Below, piece after piece: positions 44,500 through 52,936 of a DNA stretch of 64,000 nucleotides; the first letter of the stretch is position 1, and each line of letters starts with the position of its first letter. The stretch spans positions 3,269,489 to 3,333,488 of the forward strand of contig NZ_CP050698.1 in the NCBI RefSeq assembly GCF_005116655.2. Reading direction: 5' to 3'. Made by a program: the position numbers and the translations under genes. The notes beneath the pieces are model-generated. The model ran no database searches. It was not told the origin of the DNA and saw only the letters and a list, made by a program, of their open reading frames with translations. Origin of the DNA: Desulfosediminicola flagellatus (GTDB lineage Bacteria > Desulfobacterota > Desulfobulbia > Desulfobulbales > Desulfocapsaceae).

Positions 44500-46881
44500 T
44501 CAGGATTTTTCAGTATTCCAGTTTCGTACTAATTCACTTACTGTCTTGTCTATATGTTCGATAATCGTTTTAAAAAAATCTCCATTTTCGGCATACGGCA
44601 AAAACGGATCCATAATTACTGAGCGAAGACAAACCACAGCTCTATCTGATGTCGTATTCTGCAGCGGTATATCTTTGAAAATGCGGTTTAAAAATCTATT
44701 TATGAACCGTTCTCCGTATTCACCTTCATTGAAGGTTGTTTTACTGAGGAAATACTTGGGAAACTCTTCTATGGGAACCGGGATTTTTTGGCCACTCCCC
44801 TCGGATACGGGTACATGAAATTTGTTATACACTGCTATATTGAACCGGTTCAATTCTTCAACACATTGTGTTAGTGGTAAACATGATTCTGTCAGTGGAA
44901 GAAACACATAATCAAGAATATTCAGGTCTGGACCAAAATTCCGGATCTCATCAGTACGTGATAAAGCAATTCGCTCATGCTGATTCAGCGACAGGAACGT
45001 TTTAGATAACGAATCCTGATCAACCTCACCCTCCTCGCACAAAAGAATTACGCGGTAATTAGAACTTTTCTTATTCAGCGCCGTGAGATAAAGGGCAAAC
45101 AGTTTTGTGTTCTCCAGACACTGCCTGATTATTTTACCATGCCCAGTTACATCTGGCCGAATCACCCGGTGATTCAAAAACACTGCGGCTGCACTAGCCC
45201 CCGGCTTAGAGCCCTCAAGGCCATAAATTCCAACCGTCGGTTCAGCGCCAGGATCAATTGAGCCTGTACCGCCGATATATGCTCCTGTAAAAGTTGTGAG
45301 TCGCCTGATTATTCCATTGCGGTAAACAATTGCACCTGCCGGGTACTGTATATACCCCATTTTATGAGGATCAATGGTTACAGAATCACATTCGCATAGA
45401 GTAGCAAACTGTTGATAGACATAGTCACTCAGGCCACTCTCATTGGCATTTACAAACAGGTCTGCTGCAACATAAGGAGGAATATCAGGATGTTTCTCTG
45501 CCTGCTCGGCACTATCTTCAAGAGTATATGGCTTTCGCATAGCGGTAATGATATACCCACCCCAGGCAGCATCAGCATGTACGTAATACTCAAGCCCTTC
45601 CGCTCGATACATCCTGCGTTTTTCCAGTATTTCTGCCAGCGGATCTACAGCCCCTTCTTCAGTACTGCCAGTCACGCTGATTATCTGAGTAACAGGAATT
45701 TTGTTCTTTAGACAAAATTGTAAAGTTCGCTCCAATTGATCTAGATCCATCCTGGCACGTTCATCAACTTCAATGTGAAACACGCATCCACCGGCACTCA
45801 TATCATTGTGATCAGTACCGGGTGCACCAAAGCCATACCCCAAAACAGCCGCAGCCTTTGGAATACTGTAATGCATCGTTGATGGGGCTATGATTACCGG
45901 TAATTTTGCTTCAGGCCAGCTTTGGCGGATATAGTGCATCATATTCATCCAGCCAAGATAATTAAGCGTATACGGCACAAGAGCCGACCAGACTACGTAC
46001 ACATCATTAATCCCATACGTTTGAGCAATTTTCTTCGGTAAGCTAAGCACTTCATCAAGGGTAATATTAAATAGAGGCCAGTAATCGAGTTCAGGATCAG
46101 TAAGGCAAATGCTAGTTCCATCACAGCAAATCACCTCTATGGGACGGGCGCTATTATTGATGGGTACTCGAACGAGACTACCCGCATCATTGTTCACCAT
46201 AAATGCAGATAATGAATGAAGCATTTGCCGTATGGCTATTGCCAAAAACTTGGCTTCCCGACCAGCCCAACACGTCTCTATGTTAGCCACAGAACCATCA
46301 CAGGTGATGTGAGCCCAGGGGTTATATTCCTGCTCATGTACTTTTCGATATACCGGGAAACCAATCATACCGCATAGATCCCATCCCACAAGAATCTCCA
46401 GTGGAGTTGTCGCACTTGATGCCTGGATCGTCACATTATTCGGGTTATGCAGCATTGTGGCAAAATATGCAGCCAACGATGGAAGCGTATTGTCCCAGAG
46501 CATATGGGCCTGATATCGCATGCTGAAATATGGTGTGGTATATTTCTGAAGAAAATTGACTAGACTCTCAAAAGCACTGGTCATATTCTTAACAGCCTGT
46601 TGGTAGTCAGCTGTCTTTTTCAGTTCTTCAGTAATTACAGTTGGGTCATCAGGTTCGAATTCCTGCCTGTATGCTATCGCCTTCTCTAGTGCCAGTTGGA
46701 TTAAATTGGAAAACACTTCACGATTCTCTGCACGCGGGCCTAGAAACCAGGCTGCAACTTCACCCAGATCGCTTCCTGAGATATCCGGTACCCCCTTGAC
46801 ACCGCCGATCGTCAGGGTTCCATCGTCTTCGTGAATAACATCCTTGTATAAAAATATTCCTTTTTTTGATCGCTTTGTCAT
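44500..46881 (-). CDS. group II PLP-dependent decarboxylase (glutamate/aspartate/cysteine-sulfinate type)
   Basis: About 793 residues, longer than the 450-560 of classic glutamate decarboxylases; extra sequence lies on both sides of the PLP domain. Key segments: ITCDGSVANIETCWAGREAKFLA (cofactor phosphate site), YYVHADAAWGGYI (Asp pairing with the pyridine nitrogen) and TIDPHKMGYIQYPAGAIVYR with the PLP lysine. The substrate is probably an acidic or aromatic amino acid; I cannot choose. The ATG at 46881 begins MTKRSKKGIFLYKD; an upstream in-frame ATG (46968) is possible, but its GGGAG is only one nt away. Monocistronic. Confidence 0.87.
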   Translation of the reverse strand: MTKRSKKGIFLYKDVIHEDDGTLTIGGVKGVPDISGSDLGEVAAWFLGPRAENREVFSNLIQLALEKAIAYRQEFEPDDPTVITEELKKTADYQQAVKNMTSAFESLVNFLQKYTTPYFSMRYQAHMLWDNTLPSLAAYFATMLHNPNNVTIQASSATTPLEILVGWDLCGMIGFPVYRKVHEQEYNPWAHITCDGSVANIETCWAGREAKFLAIAIRQMLHSLSAFMVNNDAGSLVRVPINNSARPIEVICCDGTSICLTDPELDYWPLFNITLDEVLSLPKKIAQTYGINDVYVVWSALVPYTLNYLGWMNMMHYIRQSWPEAKLPVIIAPSTMHYSIPKAAAVLGYGFGAPGTDHNDMSAGGCVFHIEVDERARMDLDQLERTLQFCLKNKIPVTQIISVTGSTEEGAVDPLAEILEKRRMYRAEGLEYYVHADAAWGGYIITAMRKPYTLEDSAEQAEKHPDIPPYVAADLFVNANESGLSDYVYQQFATLCECDSVTIDPHKMGYIQYPAGAIVYRNGIIRRLTTFTGAYIGGTGSIDPGAEPTVGIYGLEGSKPGASAAAVFLNHRVIRPDVTGHGKIIRQCLENTKLFALYLTALNKKSSNYRVILLCEEGEVDQDSLSKTFLSLNQHERIALSRTDEIRNFGPDLNILDYVFLPLTESCLPLTQCVEELNRFNIAVYNKFHVPVSEGSGQKIPVPIEEFPKYFLSKTTFNEGEYGERFINRFLNRIFKDIPLQNTTSDRAVVCLRSVIMDPFLPYAENGDFFKTIIEHIDKTVSELVRNWNTEKS

Positions 46882-47114
46882 GGCCGTTTCTTTTAATTCT
46901 AACCGAGACGGGTAAAACGACAAATTCTCTTTTCCGAAAGGTGGCATTGCAGCTAAACCTACTGCCATACTCCCTACACTCAGGCTAGGACAATATCTTT
47001 ACATGTAACTGTTTAACAGTGCCCTATATGGCGACAAACAGGGGTGTTGGCTTAATAGTCGTATTCGGGCCAGCCCGATCATGGTTAGATGGAGTGCTGC
47101 TGAATAATAACAAA

Positions 47115-47146
47115 AAAGGGCTGTCTTTACCTGAAGACAACCCTTT
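47115..47146 (-). terminator. rho-independent terminator for the Mth938-like gene
   Basis: AAAGGG-C-TGTCTT (47115-47127) pairs with AAGACA-A-CCCTTT (47134-47146). Three further As on the left become a T-run on the minus strand, right after the leftward gene ending at 47172. Confidence 0.8.
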
Positions 47147-47171
47147 AAGTATTCATTGTCAACGTAATCGT

Positions 47172-47552
47172 TCAGCAGGTAGAGTGAAACAATCCAGCAA
47201 CTGGAACGTTCTTAGATACGTAATCATTATATAATTTCACACCCTGCTTGGTGGATGTAACGATTACTTCAATGTTCTGTTCTTCAAGAAATGATTTGGT
47301 TTTATGTGGAACTTTGAGGCGAGATAATACACCGCGAGTCAGGATTACAACTTCAGCTCCTTGCGTAATCAGCTCTTTAACATCGTCAATCTGAATGCCC
47401 TTGGAGTGTCCGGTACCGTACTCGTCCCAGTCCCATGGTCTTCCTCCACCAGGCCATAGTTTGAAGTCCTTTCCTTTGCCAAGATCTTCAATCTCCATTT
47501 TCCCCCAACCTATGGAAAGAATCTTTGGAGAAGCATTACCATTTTTGCTCAT
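47172..47552 (-). CDS. Mth938-like domain protein
   Basis: 126-residue small cytoplasmic protein of the Mth938/NDUFAF3-like fold. Family-typical parts: ILSIGWGKMEIEDLGKGKDFKLWPGGGRPWDWDEYGTGHSKGI and VILTRGVLSRLKVPHKTKSFLEEQNIEVIVTSTKQGVKLYN. The ATG at 47552 follows GAGGTG; the frame extends 39 codons upstream without a ribosome site and is not used. Function of bacterial members is unknown to me. It is a single-gene unit. Confidence 0.87.
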   Translation of the reverse strand: MSKNGNASPKILSIGWGKMEIEDLGKGKDFKLWPGGGRPWDWDEYGTGHSKGIQIDDVKELITQGAEVVILTRGVLSRLKVPHKTKSFLEEQNIEVIVTSTKQGVKLYNDYVSKNVPVAGLFHSTC

Positions 47553-48034
47553 ATGCCACCTCTCTGATCGATGAAAATGTGAATCTAACTCGTACGTACC
47601 CTCCGAACCATCAGTAATCAATGCTGCAAATATGTTGATATTTTTTTTGTGTGTAAGAATATATTTCAACCAAAAAAATTACACCACTTATACTAAAAAG
47701 GCCACAATATCATATGCCAAACATAAGGAATTTTACTAATATTTTTGAGAATCACGATATTACTTGCAATCTGACCTAACATTTTCGTTCTTTTGCTTGA
47801 GGTAGTATAAGTAATCAGCACAAACAGCTATATATTGTCCTCTAAAGGTCTAGCATATTCAGCCAGGAGAAAGGCGTGAGAAGTGAACTGTAGTGTACAT
47901 CTCACACTTCATAAAAGAGGAGTAGGGGGATCAGAATAAGCTATACAAACAATGATATTTGAATCTGATTCTGTTATGATTTCAGGTATATCTTGTATAT
48001 TTTGTCATCTTATTCACATTTCCAGGCCAAATCT
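47553..48034. other. 482-bp intergenic region with small hairpin
   Basis: Contains GTGAGA (47876-47881) and TCTCAC (47900-47905), part of a GTGAGAAGTGA-like sequence resembling the repeat near 50951. It is otherwise AT-rich, with no gene seen; it lies between divergent genes. Confidence 0.5.
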
Positions 48035-48694
48035 ATGACCAGCAAATTTCCCCAGGCAATTTTCTTTGATTTTGACGGCGTACTTGTTGATTCCAATCAA
48101 ATAAAAGTAACCGCATTTTATGAGCTGTTCAGGGATTTCGATACTGACGTGGCTGATAAGTTAGTGCATTACCACAAGCAGCATGGCGGGATAAGCAGAG
48201 TCGTCAAAATTCAGTACGCATTTGAAAAAATTCTCGGCATCCATCTCCCACAGGAAAAACTTAACACGATGGCTAAAGCGTATTCTGAGCTTGTTATTGA
48301 AAAGGTAATACACGCCAACTGGATACCGGGCGCAGAACAAACCCTACAAAATATTCAGGGAAAATTGCCTGTTTTCGTCATTTCAGGCACACCGCAGGAT
48401 GAGCTACGATTGGTGATCACTCGCCGAAAAATCGGTCATTATTTTAATGAAATCCTCGGCTCCCCCATTATGAAGCCTGAACACATAGCCAACCTCTGCA
48501 AACAATATACACTTCAACCTGAGCAATGTGTGTTTGTCGGAGATGCCTTTACGGATTACGATGCTGCGCGGGGGTGTGATATGCCGTTTATAGGAATACA
48601 GGGGGATTTTACATTTGCAGAGGGTGTTACTGTCCTGCCTGACTGCAAAGGTTTACTGCAGGCCATTCGTGACCTTGGGAATTGTAAAGGCTAA
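48035..48694 (+). CDS. HAD-superfamily phosphatase (phosphoglycolate phosphatase-like)
   Basis: 219 residues. HAD motif I is FFDFDGVLVDS, motif II VISGTP, motif III the lysine in PIMKPEH, and motif IV VFVGDAFTDYDAA, all intact, with an alpha-helical cap between I and II. It probably hydrolyses a small phosphorylated metabolite. The ATG at 48035 is chosen because the frame upstream opens only with a TTG and adds no conserved sequence; the ribosome site is weak. Confidence 0.87.
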   Translation: MTSKFPQAIFFDFDGVLVDSNQIKVTAFYELFRDFDTDVADKLVHYHKQHGGISRVVKIQYAFEKILGIHLPQEKLNTMAKAYSELVIEKVIHANWIPGAEQTLQNIQGKLPVFVISGTPQDELRLVITRRKIGHYFNEILGSPIMKPEHIANLCKQYTLQPEQCVFVGDAFTDYDAARGCDMPFIGIQGDFTFAEGVTVLPDCKGLLQAIRDLGNCKG

Positions 48695-48730
48695 TGAGAA
48701 GGCAGCCACATAAAGTAGCCGCCTTCTCAT
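48694..48730. terminator. bidirectional terminator between convergent genes
   Basis: ATGAGAAGGC-A-GC (48694-48706) pairs with GC-C-GCCTTCTCAT (48718-48730), loop about 11 nt, directly at the HAD stop and 6 nt from the SbmA-like stop. Confidence 0.75.
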
Positions 48731-48735
48731 TCCAT

Positions 48736-49698
48736 TTAATATCCGATATTGACCTCGAACTCACGAAGACGTTTATATATAGAACGAAGCTCTGTAATGG
48801 TTGTCCAGTTGGAGATAAAAATCGAGAATGACTCGCGTACCTTACTAAAAGCGTTGGACACCTGTATAAGCGCACCAAGCGTGATTGCGGCAGTAAAAAG
48901 ACCAGGCCCCATAATGAGATAAGGCACAATCATCATCAACTGCTCAAAGAAATTCACCCACACATCAAAGTAACCATAATGCAAAAACAATCTGTTATAG
49001 TTGAACTTCAAGCCGGTAAACAACTCTATAATTGTTGATGTACGTCCATAATTCACCTTGTCATCTTCAGCATAGACCAGTTCCTTACGAAATGCCGCTT
49101 CGACCTTCTGGTTGTTATACTCCAGACCAGGTAATTTGATACCAACAAACCAGGAAATAATAAGTCCACCTACAGAAACGATAAGGGCTACCCACACAAG
49201 ACTTCCCGGAATACTTTTTATATAGGGTATATCAACACCACTGCTCAATCCCCAGAGAATTGGCAAGAAGGCAATAAGCGTCATGACTGCACGAACCACT
49301 TGCAATCCAAGGTTCTCAAAAATACGGGCAAATCGATATATATCTTCCTGAATACGCTGACTGGCACCTTCAACTTCCTCATCAACCTTCTGCCACCTCT
49401 CAATATACGAAAAAGTCATGGCCTCACGCCATTTAAACGCGTAAATTCGGGTGAAATACGCAGTAACGGTAGCAATGAGTACATACGGAATAGCAAGGTA
49501 ATAAAATTCTATTATTTTAGTCCAGAACTCATCTACCGAATGCTCAGTAGCCTTCTGTAAAATGTCATAAAATCCGCCATACCAAGTGTTTATCTTAACA
49601 GTTATCTGTACCTGAAAAAAAAGAGCAAGCAACAAAATAGCAGCGCCCCCCCATGCCCACCAAGCCCATTCTTTACTCTTAAAAAACGCTCGAAACAT
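48736..49698 (-). CDS. sbmA: SbmA/BacA-like inner-membrane transporter
   Basis: 320 residues with about six to seven transmembrane segments and no ATPase domain. Family signatures: the N-terminal KINTWYGGFYDILQKA, the FKWREAMTFSYIERW segment, EGASQRIQEDIYRFARIFENLG, and the closing SFSIFISNWTTITELRSIYKRLREFE. SbmA/BacA proteins import peptides and modified microcins across the inner membrane using the proton gradient. It is somewhat shorter than E. coli SbmA (about 406) but ends naturally. Stand-alone gene. Confidence 0.88.
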   Translation of the reverse strand: MFRAFFKSKEWAWWAWGGAAILLLALFFQVQITVKINTWYGGFYDILQKATEHSVDEFWTKIIEFYYLAIPYVLIATVTAYFTRIYAFKWREAMTFSYIERWQKVDEEVEGASQRIQEDIYRFARIFENLGLQVVRAVMTLIAFLPILWGLSSGVDIPYIKSIPGSLVWVALIVSVGGLIISWFVGIKLPGLEYNNQKVEAAFRKELVYAEDDKVNYGRTSTIIELFTGLKFNYNRLFLHYGYFDVWVNFFEQLMMIVPYLIMGPGLFTAAITLGALIQVSNAFSKVRESFSIFISNWTTITELRSIYKRLREFEVNIGY

Positions 49699-50018
49699 CG
49701 TGCATCCTTGGTTAATTTTCTTCTAATCTTTTTCAGATGATACGATTCATCTGACAGTTATTTCCCTTGGCAAAACACCTTAGCATGTTCCCAACTGTAG
49801 TGACAATCAAAACAGTGCCAAATAAAGAGGTTGAACACGACAAGCCTCAACGCTTGACACCACCCGCTTGATGGGCATTTTATACCAACAGCGTTTCTGC
49901 ACATCGGTAATTATTTCTTCGGCCGAGCCTCAATATTGAAATCATCGTCCGGCCTCAGTGCAGAATCAATCCTATCACTCCGATTATCTATAACAAAAAT
50001 CATCCCTTGGAGATGTAT
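49699..50018. other. 320-bp spacer between divergent genes
   Basis: No gene. A TTGACA at 49854-49859 could be a -35 for the rightward MBL gene, but no good -10 sits 17 nt on. Confidence 0.4.
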
Positions 50019-50909
50019 ATGACGTTAAATAGAATATTTTCAACCTGTACAGCACTTCTACTACTTACCTCTTCAGCAAGTCTGTCGTTTGGATCAGACG
50101 TAACACTCGTCTCTACTAAAGTAACTGACAACCTGTTTATGATCAGTGGTAAGGGTGGAAATCTTGGCGTTTTTACTGGTGAAGACGGCACGTTTTTAAT
50201 TGATGACCAGTTTGCCCCGCTAACCGACCAAATCATCGAAACGATCAAATCCGTTGGTGGAGATACTCCTAAATTTCTTATAAATACCCACTATCACGGA
50301 GATCATACTGGTGGAAATGAGAATTTCGGCGACAAAGGAACACTGATATTCTCCCATGACAATGTTCGCGAGCGCTTAACCACGGGTTCATTTATACAAG
50401 AATTTGATATGAAGCGTGAGCCTGTCAGCAAATCAGGTCTCCCGGTCGTGACATTTTCTGAAGATATCAGCTTTCATCTAAACGGTGAAGATGTCAGAGC
50501 TATCCATGTTCCTCATGCCCACACAGATGGTGACAGTTTTATTGTTTTTAACTCTGCAAATATTATTCATGCAGGAGACATATTTTTTAATGGTTTCTAC
50601 CCATTCATTGATGTCGGGCATGGGGGCAATCTCAAAGGCATGATCAGCGCCACTGATAAAATTCTTTCGTATTCCGATGCCACGACGCAGATAATCCCGG
50701 GCCATGGCCCTCTTGCCAACAAAGAGCAGCTCACAGCATATAAGGAGATGCTGTTAACAGTCTATGAACGGCTTAGCAAACTGAAAGCTTCTGGTAAATC
50801 CGTCAAGGAAGCGATTGAAGTCAAACCGCTTGCAGATCTTGAAGAAGAATGGGGTGATGGAATTTTTACTGGCGACCGCTGGATAGAAATAATCTACCCG
50901 GGCGTATAG
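50019..50909 (+). CDS. exported metallo-beta-lactamase-fold hydrolase
   Basis: 296 residues with a signal peptide (STCTALLLLTSSASLSFG). The zinc site is complete: NTHYHGDHTGGNE (His91, His93, Asp95, His96), His in HVPHAHTDGD, Asp in HAGDIFFNGFYPF and His in IIPGHGPLANK. Closest in style to periplasmic MBL-fold proteins of the subclass often annotated beside thiosulfate or quinoprotein oxidation genes; whether it opens beta-lactams is unknown. The ATG at 50019 follows TTGGAG by 6 nt; ATG 50013 is too close. Confidence 0.87.
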   Translation: MTLNRIFSTCTALLLLTSSASLSFGSDVTLVSTKVTDNLFMISGKGGNLGVFTGEDGTFLIDDQFAPLTDQIIETIKSVGGDTPKFLINTHYHGDHTGGNENFGDKGTLIFSHDNVRERLTTGSFIQEFDMKREPVSKSGLPVVTFSEDISFHLNGEDVRAIHVPHAHTDGDSFIVFNSANIIHAGDIFFNGFYPFIDVGHGGNLKGMISATDKILSYSDATTQIIPGHGPLANKEQLTAYKEMLLTVYERLSKLKASGKSVKEAIEVKPLADLEEEWGDGIFTGDRWIEIIYPGV

Positions 50910-50950
50910 ATAAAAAACAACCTGATTACCACTACTCCTCAGCTAGTATG

Positions 50951-51084
50951 GTGAGGCGTAAGGAGTGAGGAATAATAGCCCCTTTCAAAATCTGACTACT
51001 GAGTATTGATGCAGGTACAGCACGTTGCCAATTTTTTCTGGGCTGATGTAGTTGTCACCTCACACTTCACTCCTTACACCTCCC
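50951..51084. repeat. GTAAGGAGTGA inverted-repeat element
   Basis: GAGG-C-GTAAGGAGTGA (50953-50968) pairs with TCACTCCTTAC-A-CCTC (51067-51082), one mismatch, enclosing about 98 nt. It lies in the 342-bp spacer 50910-51251, which holds no gene. A weaker relative is at 47870-47910. Confidence 0.6.
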
Positions 51085-51251
51085 TTTCTTCGGCTGAGTT
51101 TCGGTGGTAATTAAAAAACACAAAGAGATTAGTTCATACCGAATGCGACATTCATATGGTATCTTCCAGTAAATTGCGAAGGCAGGTAATATATATTTTA
51201 TAGCTACTTTGAAAAGATACGTTTTGGTAGCCCTTTTAAAGAGATGTCGTA

Positions 51252-52142
51252 ATGAACCAGTCAACCAGAACACAACTCATCCAGTCTGGAATATGTTTTT
51301 TCATCGCAATCCTGATGTTACTATCTTCAGGATTGCGATTCCCGTATATCGACAATGCAACTGACGACTATTTTTCAGAGTCAATTATCGAAGCAGGAGC
51401 CGCATATGCAAGCTGTAGAGTCCTCAACGCCTCAGTTTCTGTAGTACAGGAGTCGTCCCTGCATCTGGAACCGGCTGGGGTAGGAATTTCGCTCGCCGTC
51501 GGACAGGTACTCGACCCGATCAACGACATGACAGAACGGTTATCTGATATTCTCGTTACTGCTATAACCTCCATCGGGGTACAAAAGCTTATCTATGAAA
51601 TAGCAATATCCGTTGTTTTTCAGCTGCTTGCATGCCTACTGTTGCTGCTTTCTGTTCTGCTCTGGTTTAACAACCCCAAAGTGGCCTCATTGACAACCAC
51701 TCTCATGAAGGTCGCTGTACTTCTTGTGATTGCCCGTACCTGCCTACCCATATCTGCGCTGGCAAACAGCTATATAAACGACAATTTCTTTGCAGAGAAG
51801 ATACATGAAGCCCGTGCAGAACTATCCATTGGTTCTGCTGAACTTGAAAAACTGGGAAACCTTGCCCTGCCCGAAATTGATGGAGTTCTCGGGACTATTG
51901 AAAACAGCACAAGCCTCCTCAAACAGAAATCAGACGAATTTAAAGCGGCACTCATCAATACAGCCCAAAACATGAGCCAAATTGTTGAAGCATTACTTAA
52001 ACTCGCCTATCTCTATATAGGAATGTTTCTGATCCAGATCATTATTTTGCCCCTGCTTGCATTCTGGTTGATGGTTAAAATGACAAATTCGCTTTTTTAC
52101 ACCCATATCACCATGATCAGCCATGGACATAGTGGCTCTTAG
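51252..52142 (+). CDS. hypothetical membrane protein
   Basis: 296 residues with four hydrophobic segments: about 12-28, 115-140 (LACLLLLLSVLLWF), 150-172 and 255-280 (FLIQIIILPLLAFWLMV). A long, probably periplasmic loop follows the first helix and contains AYASCRVLNASVSVVQESS and a GVGISLAVGQVLDPINDMTERLSDI stretch. A helical, perhaps coiled-coil part (IHEARAELSIGSAELEKL to FKAALINTAQNMSQIVE) precedes the last helix. I recall similar unnamed proteins in other proteobacteria but no function. 80 nt upstream of the HD gene. Confidence 0.75.
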   Translation: MNQSTRTQLIQSGICFFIAILMLLSSGLRFPYIDNATDDYFSESIIEAGAAYASCRVLNASVSVVQESSLHLEPAGVGISLAVGQVLDPINDMTERLSDILVTAITSIGVQKLIYEIAISVVFQLLACLLLLLSVLLWFNNPKVASLTTTLMKVAVLLVIARTCLPISALANSYINDNFFAEKIHEARAELSIGSAELEKLGNLALPEIDGVLGTIENSTSLLKQKSDEFKAALINTAQNMSQIVEALLKLAYLYIGMFLIQIIILPLLAFWLMVKMTNSLFYTHITMISHGHSGS

Positions 52143-52222
52143 AACCTGATCAATCTAAACAATCTGAACACTCCAGGAATCAACCCCATTAACTTAAACT
52201 ATTACAAAAACATACTCGCCTC

Positions 52223-52876
52223 ATGAATAAATCTGCAATTATTGAGAACACCGTTAATTTTGTCCGCGACACCCTGAAAAATGCTGAAGGTGCACATGAC
52301 TGGTTCCATATTTATCGCGTCTGGAAGACATCTCACACCATTGGTCAGTCAGAGAATGTAGACATGTTTATTGTTGAACTAGGCGCCCTGCTCCATGATA
52401 TCGCCGACTCAAAATTTCATGATGGCGACGAAGAAATTGGCCCGCGAAAGGCACGGGAATTTTTACAATCTCAAAACGTAGCTGATGAGATCATACATCA
52501 CGTTGAACAGATCGTAGCTAATATCTCTTTTAAGGGCGGAAAACATAACCAGAACTTCAAATCACCGGAACTCGATGTAATCCAGGATGCCGACAGGCTT
52601 GATGCACTAGGTGCCATCGGAATCGCCAGGACATTTGCTTACGGTGGTCATAAAAACAGGGAGATCTACAACCCTGATATTGAGCCCGATCTCAATATGA
52701 CCAAAGAACAATACAAAAATAGTACAGCTCCTTCGGTAAATCATTTTTATGAAAAGCTCTTCCTCTTAAAAGACCGGATGAATACCATCAGTGGCAAACG
52801 CCTCGCAGAGCACCGCCACCAGTTTATGAAACACTTTATGGATGAATTCTTTAAGGAATGGGATGGCGAAGTTTAG
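52223..52876 (+). CDS. HD-domain phosphohydrolase (YedJ/YpgQ-like)
   Basis: 217 residues. The metal ligands appear in order: His in GAHDWFHIYRV, the HD pair in GALLHDIADSKFH, and Asp in VIQDADRLDALGAIGIARTF. The last motif with the YGGH segment is characteristic of the YedJ/YpgQ group, which hydrolyses nucleotides. Cytoplasmic. The start lacks a clear ribosome site. Possibly cotranscribed with the membrane protein gene before it. Confidence 0.88.
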   Translation: MNKSAIIENTVNFVRDTLKNAEGAHDWFHIYRVWKTSHTIGQSENVDMFIVELGALLHDIADSKFHDGDEEIGPRKAREFLQSQNVADEIIHHVEQIVANISFKGGKHNQNFKSPELDVIQDADRLDALGAIGIARTFAYGGHKNREIYNPDIEPDLNMTKEQYKNSTAPSVNHFYEKLFLLKDRMNTISGKRLAEHRHQFMKHFMDEFFKEWDGEV

Positions 52877-52936
52877 CTTACAGCACTCCCTTAACATTCA
52901 TTGATCATAATCGAAAAATGCCTTTCCTCATACTCT

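Noticed and set aside
46652..46663. GGTTCGAATTCC, a tRNA T-loop-like sequence
   Set aside because: It lies inside the PLP decarboxylase coding region and no acceptor, anticodon or D arm can be built around it.
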